DNA of 55,703 bases, from positions 1 to 55,703 of the forward strand of contig JAQXPH010000014.1 in assembly GCA_029100545.1 (NCBI GenBank), given 5' to 3'. The notes under the pieces are model-generated. The model saw only the letters and a program-made list of their open reading frames with translations, had not been told where the DNA came from and did not search any database. The first letter of the stretch is position 1, and each line of letters starts with the position of its first letter. This document shows, one piece after another, positions 17,205-27,740 of this stretch. The position numbers and the translations under genes are program-made. The stretch comes from a bacterium (GTDB lineage Bacteria > Bacillota_I > Bacilli_A > RF39 > UBA660).

Positions 17205-17752
17205 TTGTTATCTCCTTTCTTAAATAAATAACAATTATTTTCATGTGAATAAATTATACCAATTGCTTGTAAGTAAGAATAAATTATAGTGCTTCCAACA
17301 AAACTCATTCCTCTTTTTTTTAAATCATTAGATATATTATCAGATAATTTTGATTTTACTTTATCATTTTCATAAAATATTTTACCACCAGTAAATGTAC
17401 ATAAATAATTATAAAAAGATTTATAATCTTTTAAAATACTATTAAATATTTTACTATTATTAATACTTGCAATAATTTTTCTTTTATTTCTAATAATATC
17501 TTTATTACTTAATAAACTATTAATTTTATTATCATCATATTTAATTACTTTATTTATATCAAAATTATCATAACTTTTTTCAAAAGCTTCTTTTTTATTT
17601 AATATGCATTCCCATGAAAGACCTGCTTGAAAAGATTCTAAAATTAACATTTCATATAAGTATTTATCATCTAAATTTAATTTACCAAATTCATTATCAT
17701 GATAATCAATATATTTTTGGTTATTTAAATTACACCAAGAACATCTATTCAT
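17201..17752 (-). CDS. tag: DNA-3-methyladenine glycosylase I
   Basis: RCSWCNLNNQKYIDYHDNEFG...LESFQAGLSWECILNKKEAF. Confidence 0.9.
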   Translation of the reverse strand: MNRCSWCNLNNQKYIDYHDNEFGKLNLDDKYLYEMLILESFQAGLSWECILNKKEAFEKSYDNFDINKVIKYDDNKINSLLSNKDIIRNKRKIIASINNSKIFNSILKDYKSFYNYLCTFTGGKIFYENDKVKSKLSDNISNDLKKRGMSFVGSTIIYSYLQAIGIIYSHENNCYLFKKGDNK

Positions 17753-17785
17753 ATTTTCCTTTCAAAAAAATATCCCAAAGGATAT

Positions 17786-18271
17786 TTATTTAATTTTACC
17801 TATTTTATTAAAAGGATATAATACTATGGAAGTAGTTCCTTCAATAAAATTTTCTTTAATAGGGCCAAGCATTCTTGAATCTTTTGATACAATTCTGTTA
17901 TCTCCCATTACAAAGTATTCATCACTATTTAAAGTAATTTCATCAAAATCCGAAGTAATTCCATATCCATATTTATCATCATATTTTTTACCATTAATAA
18001 AAATTGTTCCATTTATACATTTTATTTTTTCATTAGGTAAACCAATAATTCTTTTTATAAGACTTGCTCCTTCAAGATCTTTAGATATAACTACAATATC
18101 CTCTCTTTCTAAAGAAGATAATTTATATAATAACAAAACATCTTTTTCTTCAAGAGTTGGACTCATCGAAGAACCATTTACTCTTACTGGAGTCACAACA
18201 AAACACCTAATAAGAATTACTATAATAATAATTATGATAAAACTTAGATTTTCTTTTAAAAACTTTTTCAT
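17786..18271 (-). CDS. lepB: Signal peptidase I
   Basis: VNGSSMSPTLEEKD, IKRIIGLPNE, VMGDNRIVSKDSR. Confidence 0.9.
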   Translation of the reverse strand: MKKFLKENLSFIIIIIIVILIRCFVVTPVRVNGSSMSPTLEEKDVLLLYKLSSLEREDIVVISKDLEGASLIKRIIGLPNEKIKCINGTIFINGKKYDDKYGYGITSDFDEITLNSDEYFVMGDNRIVSKDSRMLGPIKENFIEGTTSIVLYPFNKIGKIK

Positions 18272-18306
18272 TAAAATCCTTTCATAAAATAAAATTAAGG
18301 AAAGTA

Positions 18307-18648
18307 TTAATTTCTTTCCTTAACTTTGTAATCTTTAGTCATATTCTTAATAAAGTTAAGTTTTGCTCTTCTAACTTTACCTTTTTTAATTACTGTTATT
18401 TTATCAATTGTTGGTGCGTTAACTGGAAAAATTCTTGTAACAGCAACTGAACCACTTTTCTTTCTAACAGAGAAAGTTTCAGATACACTACCACCTTTTT
18501 TAGAAACAACTAAGCCTTCAAAAGCTTGAATTCTTTCTTTTTTTCCTTCTTTTACCCAAACATCAACTCTAACAGTATCTCCAACACGAAATTCTGGAAT
18601 GTCTTTACGAATATGCTTTTCATTGATTTTATCAACTAAATTAGCCAT
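18307..18648 (-). CDS. rplS: 50S ribosomal protein L19
   Basis: FRVGDTVRVDVWVKEGKKERIQAFEGLVVSKKGG. Confidence 0.97.
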   Translation of the reverse strand: MANLVDKINEKHIRKDIPEFRVGDTVRVDVWVKEGKKERIQAFEGLVVSKKGGSVSETFSVRKKSGSVAVTRIFPVNAPTIDKITVIKKGKVRRAKLNFIKNMTKDYKVKERN

Positions 18649-18822
18649 CTACTGCACTTCCTTTCTATAATTATTACCTGTAATCATTAATATAATTAAG
18701 CGGATTACATACCTTTTGGGCTGAAATAATTATAGCATACTAAATTAATCATTTCAACTTTTTTATTACAAAAATAAGTTTACTCGTTAATTTTCATTTG
18801 GAATTCCGTTTTATTAAGAAAA

Positions 18823-19150
18823 AATGCAATAAGTCTGATTATAGTATAATAAGTAATGTTTCTTTACCAAGAAGGAGGAATTAAAAGTTAAAGACTGGAA
18901 GCATTTAACATATGAACAAAGATAGGCTATTTCTAACGGAATATCACATAATTATAAAATTTATTGGCAAAGGAACACAAACATACAAAACTGCAATAAG
19001 TTTGAAAAACGAAAATAACTATGTTGTTTTGGTATAAAATAATTTATTTATTTACTATAAAAATTAAAAGACTTATTTCTGTTTTTAGTATTTAAACCTG
19101 AAATAAGTCTAAAAAATTAAACTAAAATTTATAAACCTGCATTTAGTCTA
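18823..19150 (+). mobile_element. Degenerate IS30-type remnant
   Basis: KDWKHLTYEQR*AISNGISHNYKIY...TNIQNCNK frame around 18890-19020; TGCAATAAGTCTGA-type repeats at both sides. Confidence 0.5.
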
Positions 19151-19163
19151 AAAATTTGCGTTT

Positions 19164-21347
19164 TTATTTAGTTCTGACCAATGTTTTTGATTTATCTACT
19201 TTCTTTTCACTAAAAAATACTGGACACAAAACATTATCATATAAAATATCCATTTCATGTAAAGCTCGTGTTCCTGCTACATACAAAAGATGCATATCAT
19301 CTATATTATTCTCATCATAAACTTTACTAGAAGCATTATTGATTAAAACAGCATCAAACTCTAAACCTTTTGATAATTCACTTGTTAGTACAAAAACTCC
19401 ACCATTATACTCCATATCATTAGCTTTTATATGTGTAATATCAATACCAAATTTCTTTAACGAATTATAAACATTTTCTGCTTCTTTATCTGTTTTGCAT
19501 ATAATTGCAAGTGTTTTATATCCTTTATTAATCCATTCATTTATTTTAGCAATTTTATATTCGTCATATTTTGCAAATTCTCCAAAAGTAATATTAGTTC
19601 CATGTCTTATTACAGGTTCAGCTTCATTTAAATTCATTTGTCTTAATACTTTATTAGCATTATCTGTTATTTCAATAGTTGTTCTATAACTTTTATTTAA
19701 ATTTAGAATTGAACAATTATTATCAAATATATATGTTGCTACACTTTTCCAATTTTTTATACCTCTATAAGAATAAATAGATTGTGCTAAATCTCCATAA
19801 ATTGAAAATGTACTATTTGGGAAAGTTTCTTTTAAGGCATCAAAATGAAATAATCCATAATCTTGAGCCTCATCAATTACAATGTGATTATAATTTGGAT
19901 TCTTTCCATATAATAAATTATTTATATGTAATAATGCTGGAAGATCTTCAAAAGATACTTTTTTCTTTTTTAATAACAGTAATGTCTCTTTTTGTAACTT
20001 CATTATTTCTATTTCAGATAATTCTTTAGTATAATTACCTATATTGGCAATAAAAAGTTTATAAATATTCAGTATACCTAATTCTAATTTTTTAAAATAG
20101 TTTTTAATTAGCTTAACACCATTATTTTTAATTATATTATTTAATTCTACACTTTTAAAAACTGCTTCTTTTCTAATTGGATTATCTTTTGGTAAATCAC
20201 TCATATATACTACTCTATATTTTTGATTTAATTTACTATAAATATCTTCAATATGATTTTTGAAATTACTAACAAAATATCTAGAAGCACTATCAAAATT
20301 TGGATATGAATTTATTTCAGAAAATAAGACTTTTCTTATTTCTTCAACAGTATATATTTCTTCTCCATTTATTTTAAAACCTTCTTGTACTATCCCATAA
20401 GACAAATAATCGCACATAAAATCATCAAGTATTTTTTTGTATTCAAGTGAAGTTTTAAATGCTTGAATTTTTTTATATTCTTCTTTATTTCCTTTTTGAT
20501 TAAATACTGTATTGCTATCTAAAACTAATTTATCTTTTATAAGATTATTTATTAAATTTAAATATGTTTCTTGTTCTACAGGATCAGTTTCTAATTCTGG
20601 CAATATAGATGATATATAATTCAAAAAGTAATTATTTGGTCCAATTAATAAAAATTGGCTTGAATTGATTTTTTTTTCTAAATTAAATACCAAATATGCA
20701 ATTCTATGTAGAGCAACTGATGTTTTACCTGAACCTGCTACACCTTGAACAATTATATTTTCTGTAATAGGTCTTCTAATTATTGCATTTTGCTCTTTCT
20801 GTATTGAAGCAATGATTGTTTTCATTTTATTATCAGCATTAATACTTAAATATGGTTGTAATAATTCATCATTACTTACTAAACTTGTATCAAACGCATC
20901 TATAAATTCTCCATTTTCAATAATTATTTGACGTTTTAATTTCAAATCTCCATGTATAATACCAGAAGGTGCTTCATAACTAGACCTTCCCAAATCACTA
21001 TCATAATATAAACTACATATTGGTGTTCTCCAGTCAGTTGTAACAATTTCATTATTGTCACCATGAATAGTTGTTTTACCAATATATACTTTTGCCACAT
21101 TATTGCTACCATCAGAAAGAAAATCAATTCTTCCAAAATAAGGTTTTTTTTCTGATAATTCAAGTTGTCTAAGCTTAGTTGCTTGTGTTGTCATCAAACC
21201 TTCAACTAAAAATGCATCTCCCTGTAATACATTAGTATACCTATTTGGAATTTCCCGCATTTCTTTTATACAATATTCTTTTTCTTTTTCTAAACTCTCT
21301 TTTACATAATGAAAATAATCTTTTTCTTCTTTTACAATATTTTTCAA
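19164..21347 (-). CDS. HelD-like UvrD-superfamily helicase
   Basis: IIVQGVAGSGKTSVALHRIAYL, HIVIDEAQDYGLFHFDAL, KGLEFDAVLINNA, LLYVAGTRALHEM. Confidence 0.9.
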   Translation of the reverse strand: MKNIVKEEKDYFHYVKESLEKEKEYCIKEMREIPNRYTNVLQGDAFLVEGLMTTQATKLRQLELSEKKPYFGRIDFLSDGSNNVAKVYIGKTTIHGDNNEIVTTDWRTPICSLYYDSDLGRSSYEAPSGIIHGDLKLKRQIIIENGEFIDAFDTSLVSNDELLQPYLSINADNKMKTIIASIQKEQNAIIRRPITENIIVQGVAGSGKTSVALHRIAYLVFNLEKKINSSQFLLIGPNNYFLNYISSILPELETDPVEQETYLNLINNLIKDKLVLDSNTVFNQKGNKEEYKKIQAFKTSLEYKKILDDFMCDYLSYGIVQEGFKINGEEIYTVEEIRKVLFSEINSYPNFDSASRYFVSNFKNHIEDIYSKLNQKYRVVYMSDLPKDNPIRKEAVFKSVELNNIIKNNGVKLIKNYFKKLELGILNIYKLFIANIGNYTKELSEIEIMKLQKETLLLLKKKKVSFEDLPALLHINNLLYGKNPNYNHIVIDEAQDYGLFHFDALKETFPNSTFSIYGDLAQSIYSYRGIKNWKSVATYIFDNNCSILNLNKSYRTTIEITDNANKVLRQMNLNEAEPVIRHGTNITFGEFAKYDEYKIAKINEWINKGYKTLAIICKTDKEAENVYNSLKKFGIDITHIKANDMEYNGGVFVLTSELSKGLEFDAVLINNASSKVYDENNIDDMHLLYVAGTRALHEMDILYDNVLCPVFFSEKKVDKSKTLVRTK

Positions 21348-21371
21348 CCTTATTTCCCCCTAATATAATAA

Positions 21372-22391
21372 TTAATTTAATAGTTCTTCTATTAAAACAT
21401 TTGTTATTTTTTCAGCATTTATATATAAATATTTACATAATTTTGTTCTAAAAAATGCAAATTCTAACAATTCATTTTTTGTATTGTCAGCAATATATTG
21501 TTTATATCCAAACGTACTAGTTAAAAGTTGAACTAAATATATATAAGACATATATTTAAAATCATATTCGTTTAACGAAACATAATTAGTAAACCTTTTA
21601 ACATATTGTAATAAATTATTAATATCTATTTTTCCATCTTTTGCTTCTGGATCTATATAACTATAAGATCTAATAATTTCCCATACTACTGGCATTTTAC
21701 AAGCTGATACAAAGTCAATTATAGCATTGATTTTTCCATCTTTATAAATAAATTGCAAAAGGCTATAATCTCCATGCGTATTCATAATAGATATTTTATC
21801 CATATCACTAAAATCAAATTTATCTCTTACATTTTTTAACATAGATATCTTGTCATTTAAATCTTTATATATCTGTGGATATTCTTTCTCAGAAATTTTT
21901 TCCAATAATTTTTTTTGCTTTTCTATACTTTCATCAATTGTTTTATTTGAATACCAATCTGAAACATCATTTAAAGGTAAATCAAATTTAAGTGTTTTAA
22001 GACTTTTAACAATTTTCCCTAAATACTCAGCAGATTCCATCATTTGTTCATAATTTGCGGTATTTGATTCAATAATATAACCATCTATGTATTTTTGCAT
22101 TATAATAATTTTATCTTCATATATAAAACTATATTTTCCCTCAACTGTTTGCAAATACTCTGGAACTGGAATTATGTCTGCTTTTAAATGATTAATTATA
22201 AATATTTCCTTTTCAATTTCAGCATTAGTATATTTAGACTGAAATTCTTTAAGAATATATTTATTATCATTTATTGAATATAAATTAGCACTTCCACGGT
22301 TTAACTTTGTTACCTGGTAAACATCAATATTATACTGCTTTTTTATTATTTTAATTATTATCTTCTCATTTAAAACTGTTTTTTCTATCAC
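21372..22391 (-). CDS. APH/CotS-like phosphotransferase
   Basis: IMNTHGDYSLLQFIYKDGKINAIIDFVSACKMPVVWEI. Confidence 0.75.
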   Translation of the reverse strand: MIEKTVLNEKIIIKIIKKQYNIDVYQVTKLNRGSANLYSINDNKYILKEFQSKYTNAEIEKEIFIINHLKADIIPVPEYLQTVEGKYSFIYEDKIIIMQKYIDGYIIESNTANYEQMMESAEYLGKIVKSLKTLKFDLPLNDVSDWYSNKTIDESIEKQKKLLEKISEKEYPQIYKDLNDKISMLKNVRDKFDFSDMDKISIMNTHGDYSLLQFIYKDGKINAIIDFVSACKMPVVWEIIRSYSYIDPEAKDGKIDINNLLQYVKRFTNYVSLNEYDFKYMSYIYLVQLLTSTFGYKQYIADNTKNELLEFAFFRTKLCKYLYINAEKITNVLIEELLN

Positions 22392-23167
22392 TTTAATTTT
22401 CCTTCCTTTAACTTTTCTATGATTTTTAGCGAATCACCTCTAACATTATATAATGGCACATTAATTTTAGATAACCATTTATAAATATTTTCTCTATCTA
22501 TTTTTAAAAATACTTTATTATCTGTTGAAAATGGTATATCAGAATGCCATGTACATGACCTAAATAAAGTTTTTATTATATGTTCCTTATTTCTTATCAA
22601 ATCAAAATTTACTTTTCCAAAATCACAAATACCAATCAAATTTATTATAACTTTAATCTCTACATTACAATCATGTGACTTAATAAATAGATAATTATCT
22701 TTATCTATTTTCATATATGTAGATCCTTTTTTAAACATAATTTTATTATTTTCATAATATAAATTTGTTTGATCTGTAGACAATACTTCCACATTGTTTT
22801 TTAGTGCTTTTAGACATAAGCTTGTTTTACCAGAATTAAAATCACCTACTACTAAAATACCACTACTATTATAAAACAAAACAGCAGAATGTAAAAGTAA
22901 ATTACTTTCATTATTTATTACATTTGACAACAAATTATAAAATAATGGATATAAATCCGTTTGATTAATTTTTTTATTAATTACTTTTTCATTACCATCT
23001 ATATTCCAAATTAATTTGTTATTATATATTTTTATATATAAATTGTAATCATTATTATCAATAGTATCGTATATATTCATCCAATTTTCAATTTTTTTAC
23101 AATATTCATCTACTTCACAATAAACATAAATTTTTCTATTATTAATATAATATACTTTGTTTATCAT
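22388..23167 (-). CDS. HprK-like kinase (likely start MINKVYY)
   Basis: LHSAVLFYNSSGILVVGDFNSGKTSLCLKAL; internal ATG preceded by GGAG fits better than the listed start 23218. Confidence 0.7.
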   Translation of the reverse strand: MINKVYYINNRKIYVYCEVDEYCKKIENWMNIYDTIDNNDYNLYIKIYNNKLIWNIDGNEKVINKKINQTDLYPLFYNLLSNVINNESNLLLHSAVLFYNSSGILVVGDFNSGKTSLCLKALKNNVEVLSTDQTNLYYENNKIMFKKGSTYMKIDKDNYLFIKSHDCNVEIKVIINLIGICDFGKVNFDLIRNKEHIIKTLFRSCTWHSDIPFSTDNKVFLKIDRENIYKWLSKINVPLYNVRGDSLKIIEKLKEGKLK

Positions 23168-23172
23168 TTTTT

Positions 23173-23886
23173 CTATCTCCTTTTCAAAGTTAGAACCTGT
23201 TGTATTTCTTCTGCACATTCTTCAAATGTTTCAAATTTTTTTATATCATTGATTTCGGATATAATTTCATCATTATTACCAACAATATATCCATTATATC
23301 TATTTAACATATCTAAATCATTTGGTCCATCACCAATAGTATATATTTCATCATCTTTTAAATGTAAAGTATTTTTTACTATTTCTATTGTTTTAAGTTT
23401 ACTTGATAAATTAAAAATATGTATATCAAATTTATTATTACCATCCGTACAATAATCAAAACTTTTTGATGACAAAAGCATATTTACAATTTGTCTTCTA
23501 ATATTTAAATCATGATTTATATGAATTAAATATTCAATTGGAGCATTAGGTGCCAATACGCCAAATTCATCTAATGGTTCTATTTCTAAAATTTGTTCAT
23601 AAAATGGATTTAATTGTTTAATAATTTTTGAATCAACATAAGTCTTAAAAATCACTTGATATTTCTCATCAAATAATAAGTTACCATTAGCACATGATAT
23701 ATAATTAAATGGTATATCATTATCTAATATTTCCTGTAATATGGATTTATATAATCTTCCTGTAGAAATCATTATTTTGTTTTGCTTACTTAGTAATTTT
23801 TTTAGTATTTCAACATTTTTCTTTAAGTAATCAACTTGTTTTGCTTTTAACGTTCCATCATAATCCGAAACAATTAAATTTTTAAT
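23173..23886 (-). CDS. HAD superfamily (Cof-like) phosphatase, likely AUU start
   Basis: NLIVSDYDGTL upstream of listed ORF; MISTGR; YTIGDGPNDLDMLNRYNGYIVGN; SD AGGTGG before ATT. Confidence 0.75.
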   Translation of the reverse strand: MKNLIVSDYDGTLKAKQVDYLKKNVEILKKLLSKQNKIMISTGRLYKSILQEILDNDIPFNYISCANGNLLFDEKYQVIFKTYVDSKIIKQLNPFYEQILEIEPLDEFGVLAPNAPIEYLIHINHDLNIRRQIVNMLLSSKSFDYCTDGNNKFDIHIFNLSSKLKTIEIVKNTLHLKDDEIYTIGDGPNDLDMLNRYNGYIVGNNDEIISEINDIKKFETFEECAEEIQQVLTLKRR

Positions 23887-23907
23887 AATATCACCACCTA
23901 ATTTAAA

Positions 23908-24696
23908 CTAGTATTTAAAAATTTCAATAAAATTCAATTTTTGCTTTTTAATACTATTTAATTTTTCAAAGGAATAATCATATACATTTATAAACTTATT
24001 TAAAAATAATTTATCCTCATTATTTATTAGCAACTTTTCAAACATAATTTGCCTATTTTTACTAGTTATACCATTAAATTCATGACCACCTATTATAGTC
24101 AAATTTTTTCTATTAATGATGAGTGGTGAAATTAAATACTCATCATCTCTTGGCGTACTTAAAATTATTATTGTACTATTAAAGTTTACGTTGTCAAATA
24201 TACTTTTTATAATTTGTGAATTTCCAGTAGTATCTATAAACGTTTTATATTCATTTTTAGAATTTAAACTACTAATAAAATTAATATCTATATTATAATA
24301 TTCCTTTACGATTTTTGAAAGTAATTCTATTCTTGGTTTTTTATTTCTTACAAAAATAGATATTTTTTTATAATTATTATCCAAAAGATATAATAAACAA
24401 GTAATTCCTACATTACCTAAACCATAAATTAATACGTTATCATAAATTACATTTTGTTGTTTTTTTAATGTTAAAGCAGTTATTAATTGAAATCTTGAAA
24501 AAATTATATTATAAATATTATATTTTGAGTCAGCCATTAAATATCCCTTATTTAAAATTACTTCTTTTATATTATGATCAACATTTATAATATATCTATA
24601 AGAATTGACAACACCACTAATGCCCATATAACCACAATTATTATATTTTTCAGTACCACGACTAACAATACTATATTCTATTTTTACTTTACACAT
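23908..24696 (-). CDS. MDR-like dehydrogenase, shortened N-terminal domain
   Basis: EYSIVSRGTEKYN; NVLIYGLGNVGITCLLYLLD. Confidence 0.65.
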   Translation of the reverse strand: MCKVKIEYSIVSRGTEKYNNCGYMGISGVVNSYRYIINVDHNIKEVILNKGYLMADSKYNIYNIIFSRFQLITALTLKKQQNVIYDNVLIYGLGNVGITCLLYLLDNNYKKISIFVRNKKPRIELLSKIVKEYYNIDINFISSLNSKNEYKTFIDTTGNSQIIKSIFDNVNFNSTIIILSTPRDDEYLISPLIINRKNLTIIGGHEFNGITSKNRQIMFEKLLINNEDKLFLNKFINVYDYSFEKLNSIKKQKLNFIEIFKY

Positions 24697-24700
24697 AATT

Positions 24701-25675
24701 TTACCTTCTTAAATAATATTTTAATATATTTCCTTTTAACTGATTAAAAGGTATTTCCTCAGACAATTGTTCATAATTAAAGTTAGGAAATAATTTATTT
24801 ATCATCATAAAATCATCAAAAGTAAAATTTTTATCTTTGCCTTTTTCTTGCAAATTTAAAATTGCATCTTTAGGCTTAATTGGGGGAGAAACTGTAAATT
24901 CATGTTCTTTATCTAATTCAACTATACTAATCATCGAAATTGGTGCTTCCCAAATCAAATTAGTATTAAAAATTTTATTAAATTCAGCAATATCAAATCT
25001 AATTTTATTACTACCATATAAATTTTTTTTATTAAGTTTTATAAATTCTTTCATAATATATTTGGTCTGAAAAAATAAACTTTCATCAAAAGTAAAATCA
25101 TAAGGTAAGCCAAAGGCTTTCCATATTCCTTCTTCTTTTCCAACGAATGTTATATCATTTGATATTGGATAAGCATTATTTAACAAAACATTGCAAAAAA
25201 GTGCTGTTGATTTACCACTATCTTTTTTTCCTAAAAACAAAGTAGCTTTATCATTTACCATAATACATGATGCGTGAATAGGAAAAAAATTTCTTTCCAA
25301 TAACTTTCTAACTAATAATTCTGTTATAACTCTAATTAAAACTTTACTATTGTTATCATTTTTACAAAATATAGATATTCTTTTATCATTTCTTATGATT
25401 ATATTTTCACATGAATATTGTTGTTTAGGTGAATATGAAATAACTTGTTTATTAAAATTATTTACAATATATGTAGCATTTCGAAATGGATAAAAAATTT
25501 CTCCTAATTCAATTTTTTTTATATTTTCAATTTCCTTATAACATAGTTCATAATCATATTCTATATCAAAATGATTTGTATTAGGAAATCTTTTTTTGAT
25601 GTCATCAAATGTTTTTTTTGTAGCATTTATCTTTAAAGTCAATAAATCTCCTATCTTAATTATTTCTGAGTTCAT
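24701..25675 (-). CDS. HprK-like kinase
   Basis: FFPIHASCIMVNDKATLFLGKKDSGKSTALFCNVLLNNAYPISNDITFV. Confidence 0.75.
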   Translation of the reverse strand: MNSEIIKIGDLLTLKINATKKTFDDIKKRFPNTNHFDIEYDYELCYKEIENIKKIELGEIFYPFRNATYIVNNFNKQVISYSPKQQYSCENIIIRNDKRISIFCKNDNNSKVLIRVITELLVRKLLERNFFPIHASCIMVNDKATLFLGKKDSGKSTALFCNVLLNNAYPISNDITFVGKEEGIWKAFGLPYDFTFDESLFFQTKYIMKEFIKLNKKNLYGSNKIRFDIAEFNKIFNTNLIWEAPISMISIVELDKEHEFTVSPPIKPKDAILNLQEKGKDKNFTFDDFMMINKLFPNFNYEQLSEEIPFNQLKGNILKYYLRR

Positions 25676-25682
25676 AAAACAC

Positions 25683-26672
25683 CTACTTTTTATTTTCCAT
25701 TTTCAACAAATTATTACAATATAAATTCATAATATTAGAAAAAGATATAATATCTATATAATTTGGATTAGAAGCTTGATTATTAAAATAAAGATATGCT
25801 TTATTAATAAAACATGTAAAATTATCATCTTCTTCTACTATTTCATTATATATGAGTTTTCCATTATAATAAATACTCATATTTGCTGGTTTTAATAATT
25901 CTAAATTATTTGAATATATAGCATAATTACCTTCTATTGCATAATCATCTTTTGTACATATAATAATTCGTTTTTGCGTAATCATAGATGCTAAATTACT
26001 CTCATATATTATATCAACATCATTAGACCTAGATATAATCAAACCATATCCATGATTCACCAATGTTATATTTTCAATTTTTAAATCACTTGCAGATGTA
26101 ATAATATTTTTAATATTATAAGAATTATTCAAAAAATATTGTGATATATATATTTGATGTGGGATTTCTATTTCATAGTTTAACGTTGCTTTCTTATTAT
26201 ACCCTCTTCCATTTAAACTTTCTGGAATTCTATTTTTTGAAAAGTTTGAATATATTAAACTAATCTTTTTATTATTATTATCAATATAAGATTTTATAAG
26301 TTCTGTAAGTTTAGAATATAAATAGTTTTCAACCATAACTATATTAAGTTTATTAATCTTATTTATAGTTTTTTCATTAAAAACAAAAGGCTTTTCAACA
26401 AGAATATCTTTTATATTTAAACTATAACAATCTTCAATTAATTTTAAAAACTCACTTTTGGGAGTACAAATATCAACTATTAAGTTATTTACTTTCAAGT
26501 CATTTATTAATACACATTCTTTAATACTTGAATATATATTTTGATTGACTATATAATTGCTTTTTTTCTTTATATCAACAAAATAAATATTCCCTTTTAC
26601 TTTTATTTTTTTATAAGATCTATAATGTAACAATGAAGCTTTACCAGTACCAATTATTATTATATCTTTCAT
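25683..26672 (-). CDS. Gfo/Idh/MocA-type oxidoreductase
   Basis: IIIIGTGKASLLHYRSYKKI; DILVEKPFVFN. Confidence 0.75.
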   Translation of the reverse strand: MKDIIIIGTGKASLLHYRSYKKIKVKGNIYFVDIKKKSNYIVNQNIYSSIKECVLINDLKVNNLIVDICTPKSEFLKLIEDCYSLNIKDILVEKPFVFNEKTINKINKLNIVMVENYLYSKLTELIKSYIDNNNKKISLIYSNFSKNRIPESLNGRGYNKKATLNYEIEIPHQIYISQYFLNNSYNIKNIITSASDLKIENITLVNHGYGLIISRSNDVDIIYESNLASMITQKRIIICTKDDYAIEGNYAIYSNNLELLKPANMSIYYNGKLIYNEIVEEDDNFTCFINKAYLYFNNQASNPNYIDIISFSNIMNLYCNNLLKMENKK

Positions 26673-26723
26673 TACATCACCTTTCTATACTTAATAAAAC
26701 AATATTATTTATTGCAACCTTCT

Positions 26724-27740
26724 TTAAAATATTTTATTACAATTATCTATAAATATTTTTACAACTTCATTCCATTCATAATTATATTTTAACTTATATG
26801 ACTTATTATTTTCATTTTTCATAACTAATGCTTTCATCATTGCTTTATACAAACCATCTTCTTCATTAAAATCAAAATAGATCATTTGATTACTATCAAT
26901 CATCTCATCAATAATTTCACTTTTAGGAGAAATACACTTTATTTTGGTTCTAGATATATTAATAAAATTCGATGGAAAAAAACCATATTTAAATGCTGGA
27001 GTATTAAGATCATATAAGCTTATAAACACATTAGTTATACTTGTCAATTTTATCCAATCATTTTTATCAATATATTGATTTATCCAAATAATATTTGAAT
27101 TATTGGATATTAATTTTTTAATATTAACATTAGCATTTTTGGATTCACGGCCGGCAATAATTAATCTACAATTTTTTAATTTATTAAAAGAATTTATGAC
27201 ATCATCAAGCATTTTATATTTATAAATATTGCCAATAAAAGTAAATGTAAATATACTTGTATTTTTTATTTTAAGTTTACTTTTCGAATTTTCAAAGTTA
27301 TTAATTCCCATTCCATGATTTATAGCATTGATATTATAATGTTTTTTTATACTTTTTTTCATATATTCTGACAATGAAAATACTAAATCACATTTATTTA
27401 TAAATTCATTAGTAACATAGTAATCAACATCAGTTAATTTTCTATCTATTGGAAAAAAATTATGAACAGTCCAAACAATTTTCCAACCTTTTTGTTTAAG
27501 AATGTCTACATTTTTTAAAAAAGTATTTGCTGTTTCTAAATCATTACTATCATAAAATCTTTTTAGCCGATTAAAATATATTATGCCTTTATTTGTGATT
27601 TTATCTAAAGGTAATTCAGGATTAATTACATATTCATAGTTTTCATAATTATTTAATTCTAAACAAAAATTATAAAAATATGGGCTTGGATGTTCTATCC
27701 CAGCATGAAGTATCCAAATTTCTATTTTCTTTTTTTCCAT
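26724..27740 (-). CDS. Glycosyltransferase (GT-B-like)
   Basis: WKIVWTVHNFFPIDRKL; FTFIGNIYKYKMLDDVINSFNKLKNCRLIIAGRES. Confidence 0.75.
   Translation of the reverse strand: MEKKKIEIWILHAGIEHPSPYFYNFCLELNNYENYEYVINPELPLDKITNKGIIYFNRLKRFYDSNDLETANTFLKNVDILKQKGWKIVWTVHNFFPIDRKLTDVDYYVTNEFINKCDLVFSLSEYMKKSIKKHYNINAINHGMGINNFENSKSKLKIKNTSIFTFTFIGNIYKYKMLDDVINSFNKLKNCRLIIAGRESKNANVNIKKLISNNSNIIWINQYIDKNDWIKLTSITNVFISLYDLNTPAFKYGFFPSNFINISRTKIKCISPKSEIIDEMIDSNQMIYFDFNEEDGLYKAMMKALVMKNENNKSYKLKYNYEWNEVVKIFIDNCNKIF

Noticed and set aside
22388-23218. Listed start of the HprK-like ORF at 23218 (MCRRNTTGSNFEKEIEK...)
   Set aside because: This start overlaps the HAD gene and lacks a good SD; ATG at 23167 with GGAG upstream is more likely.
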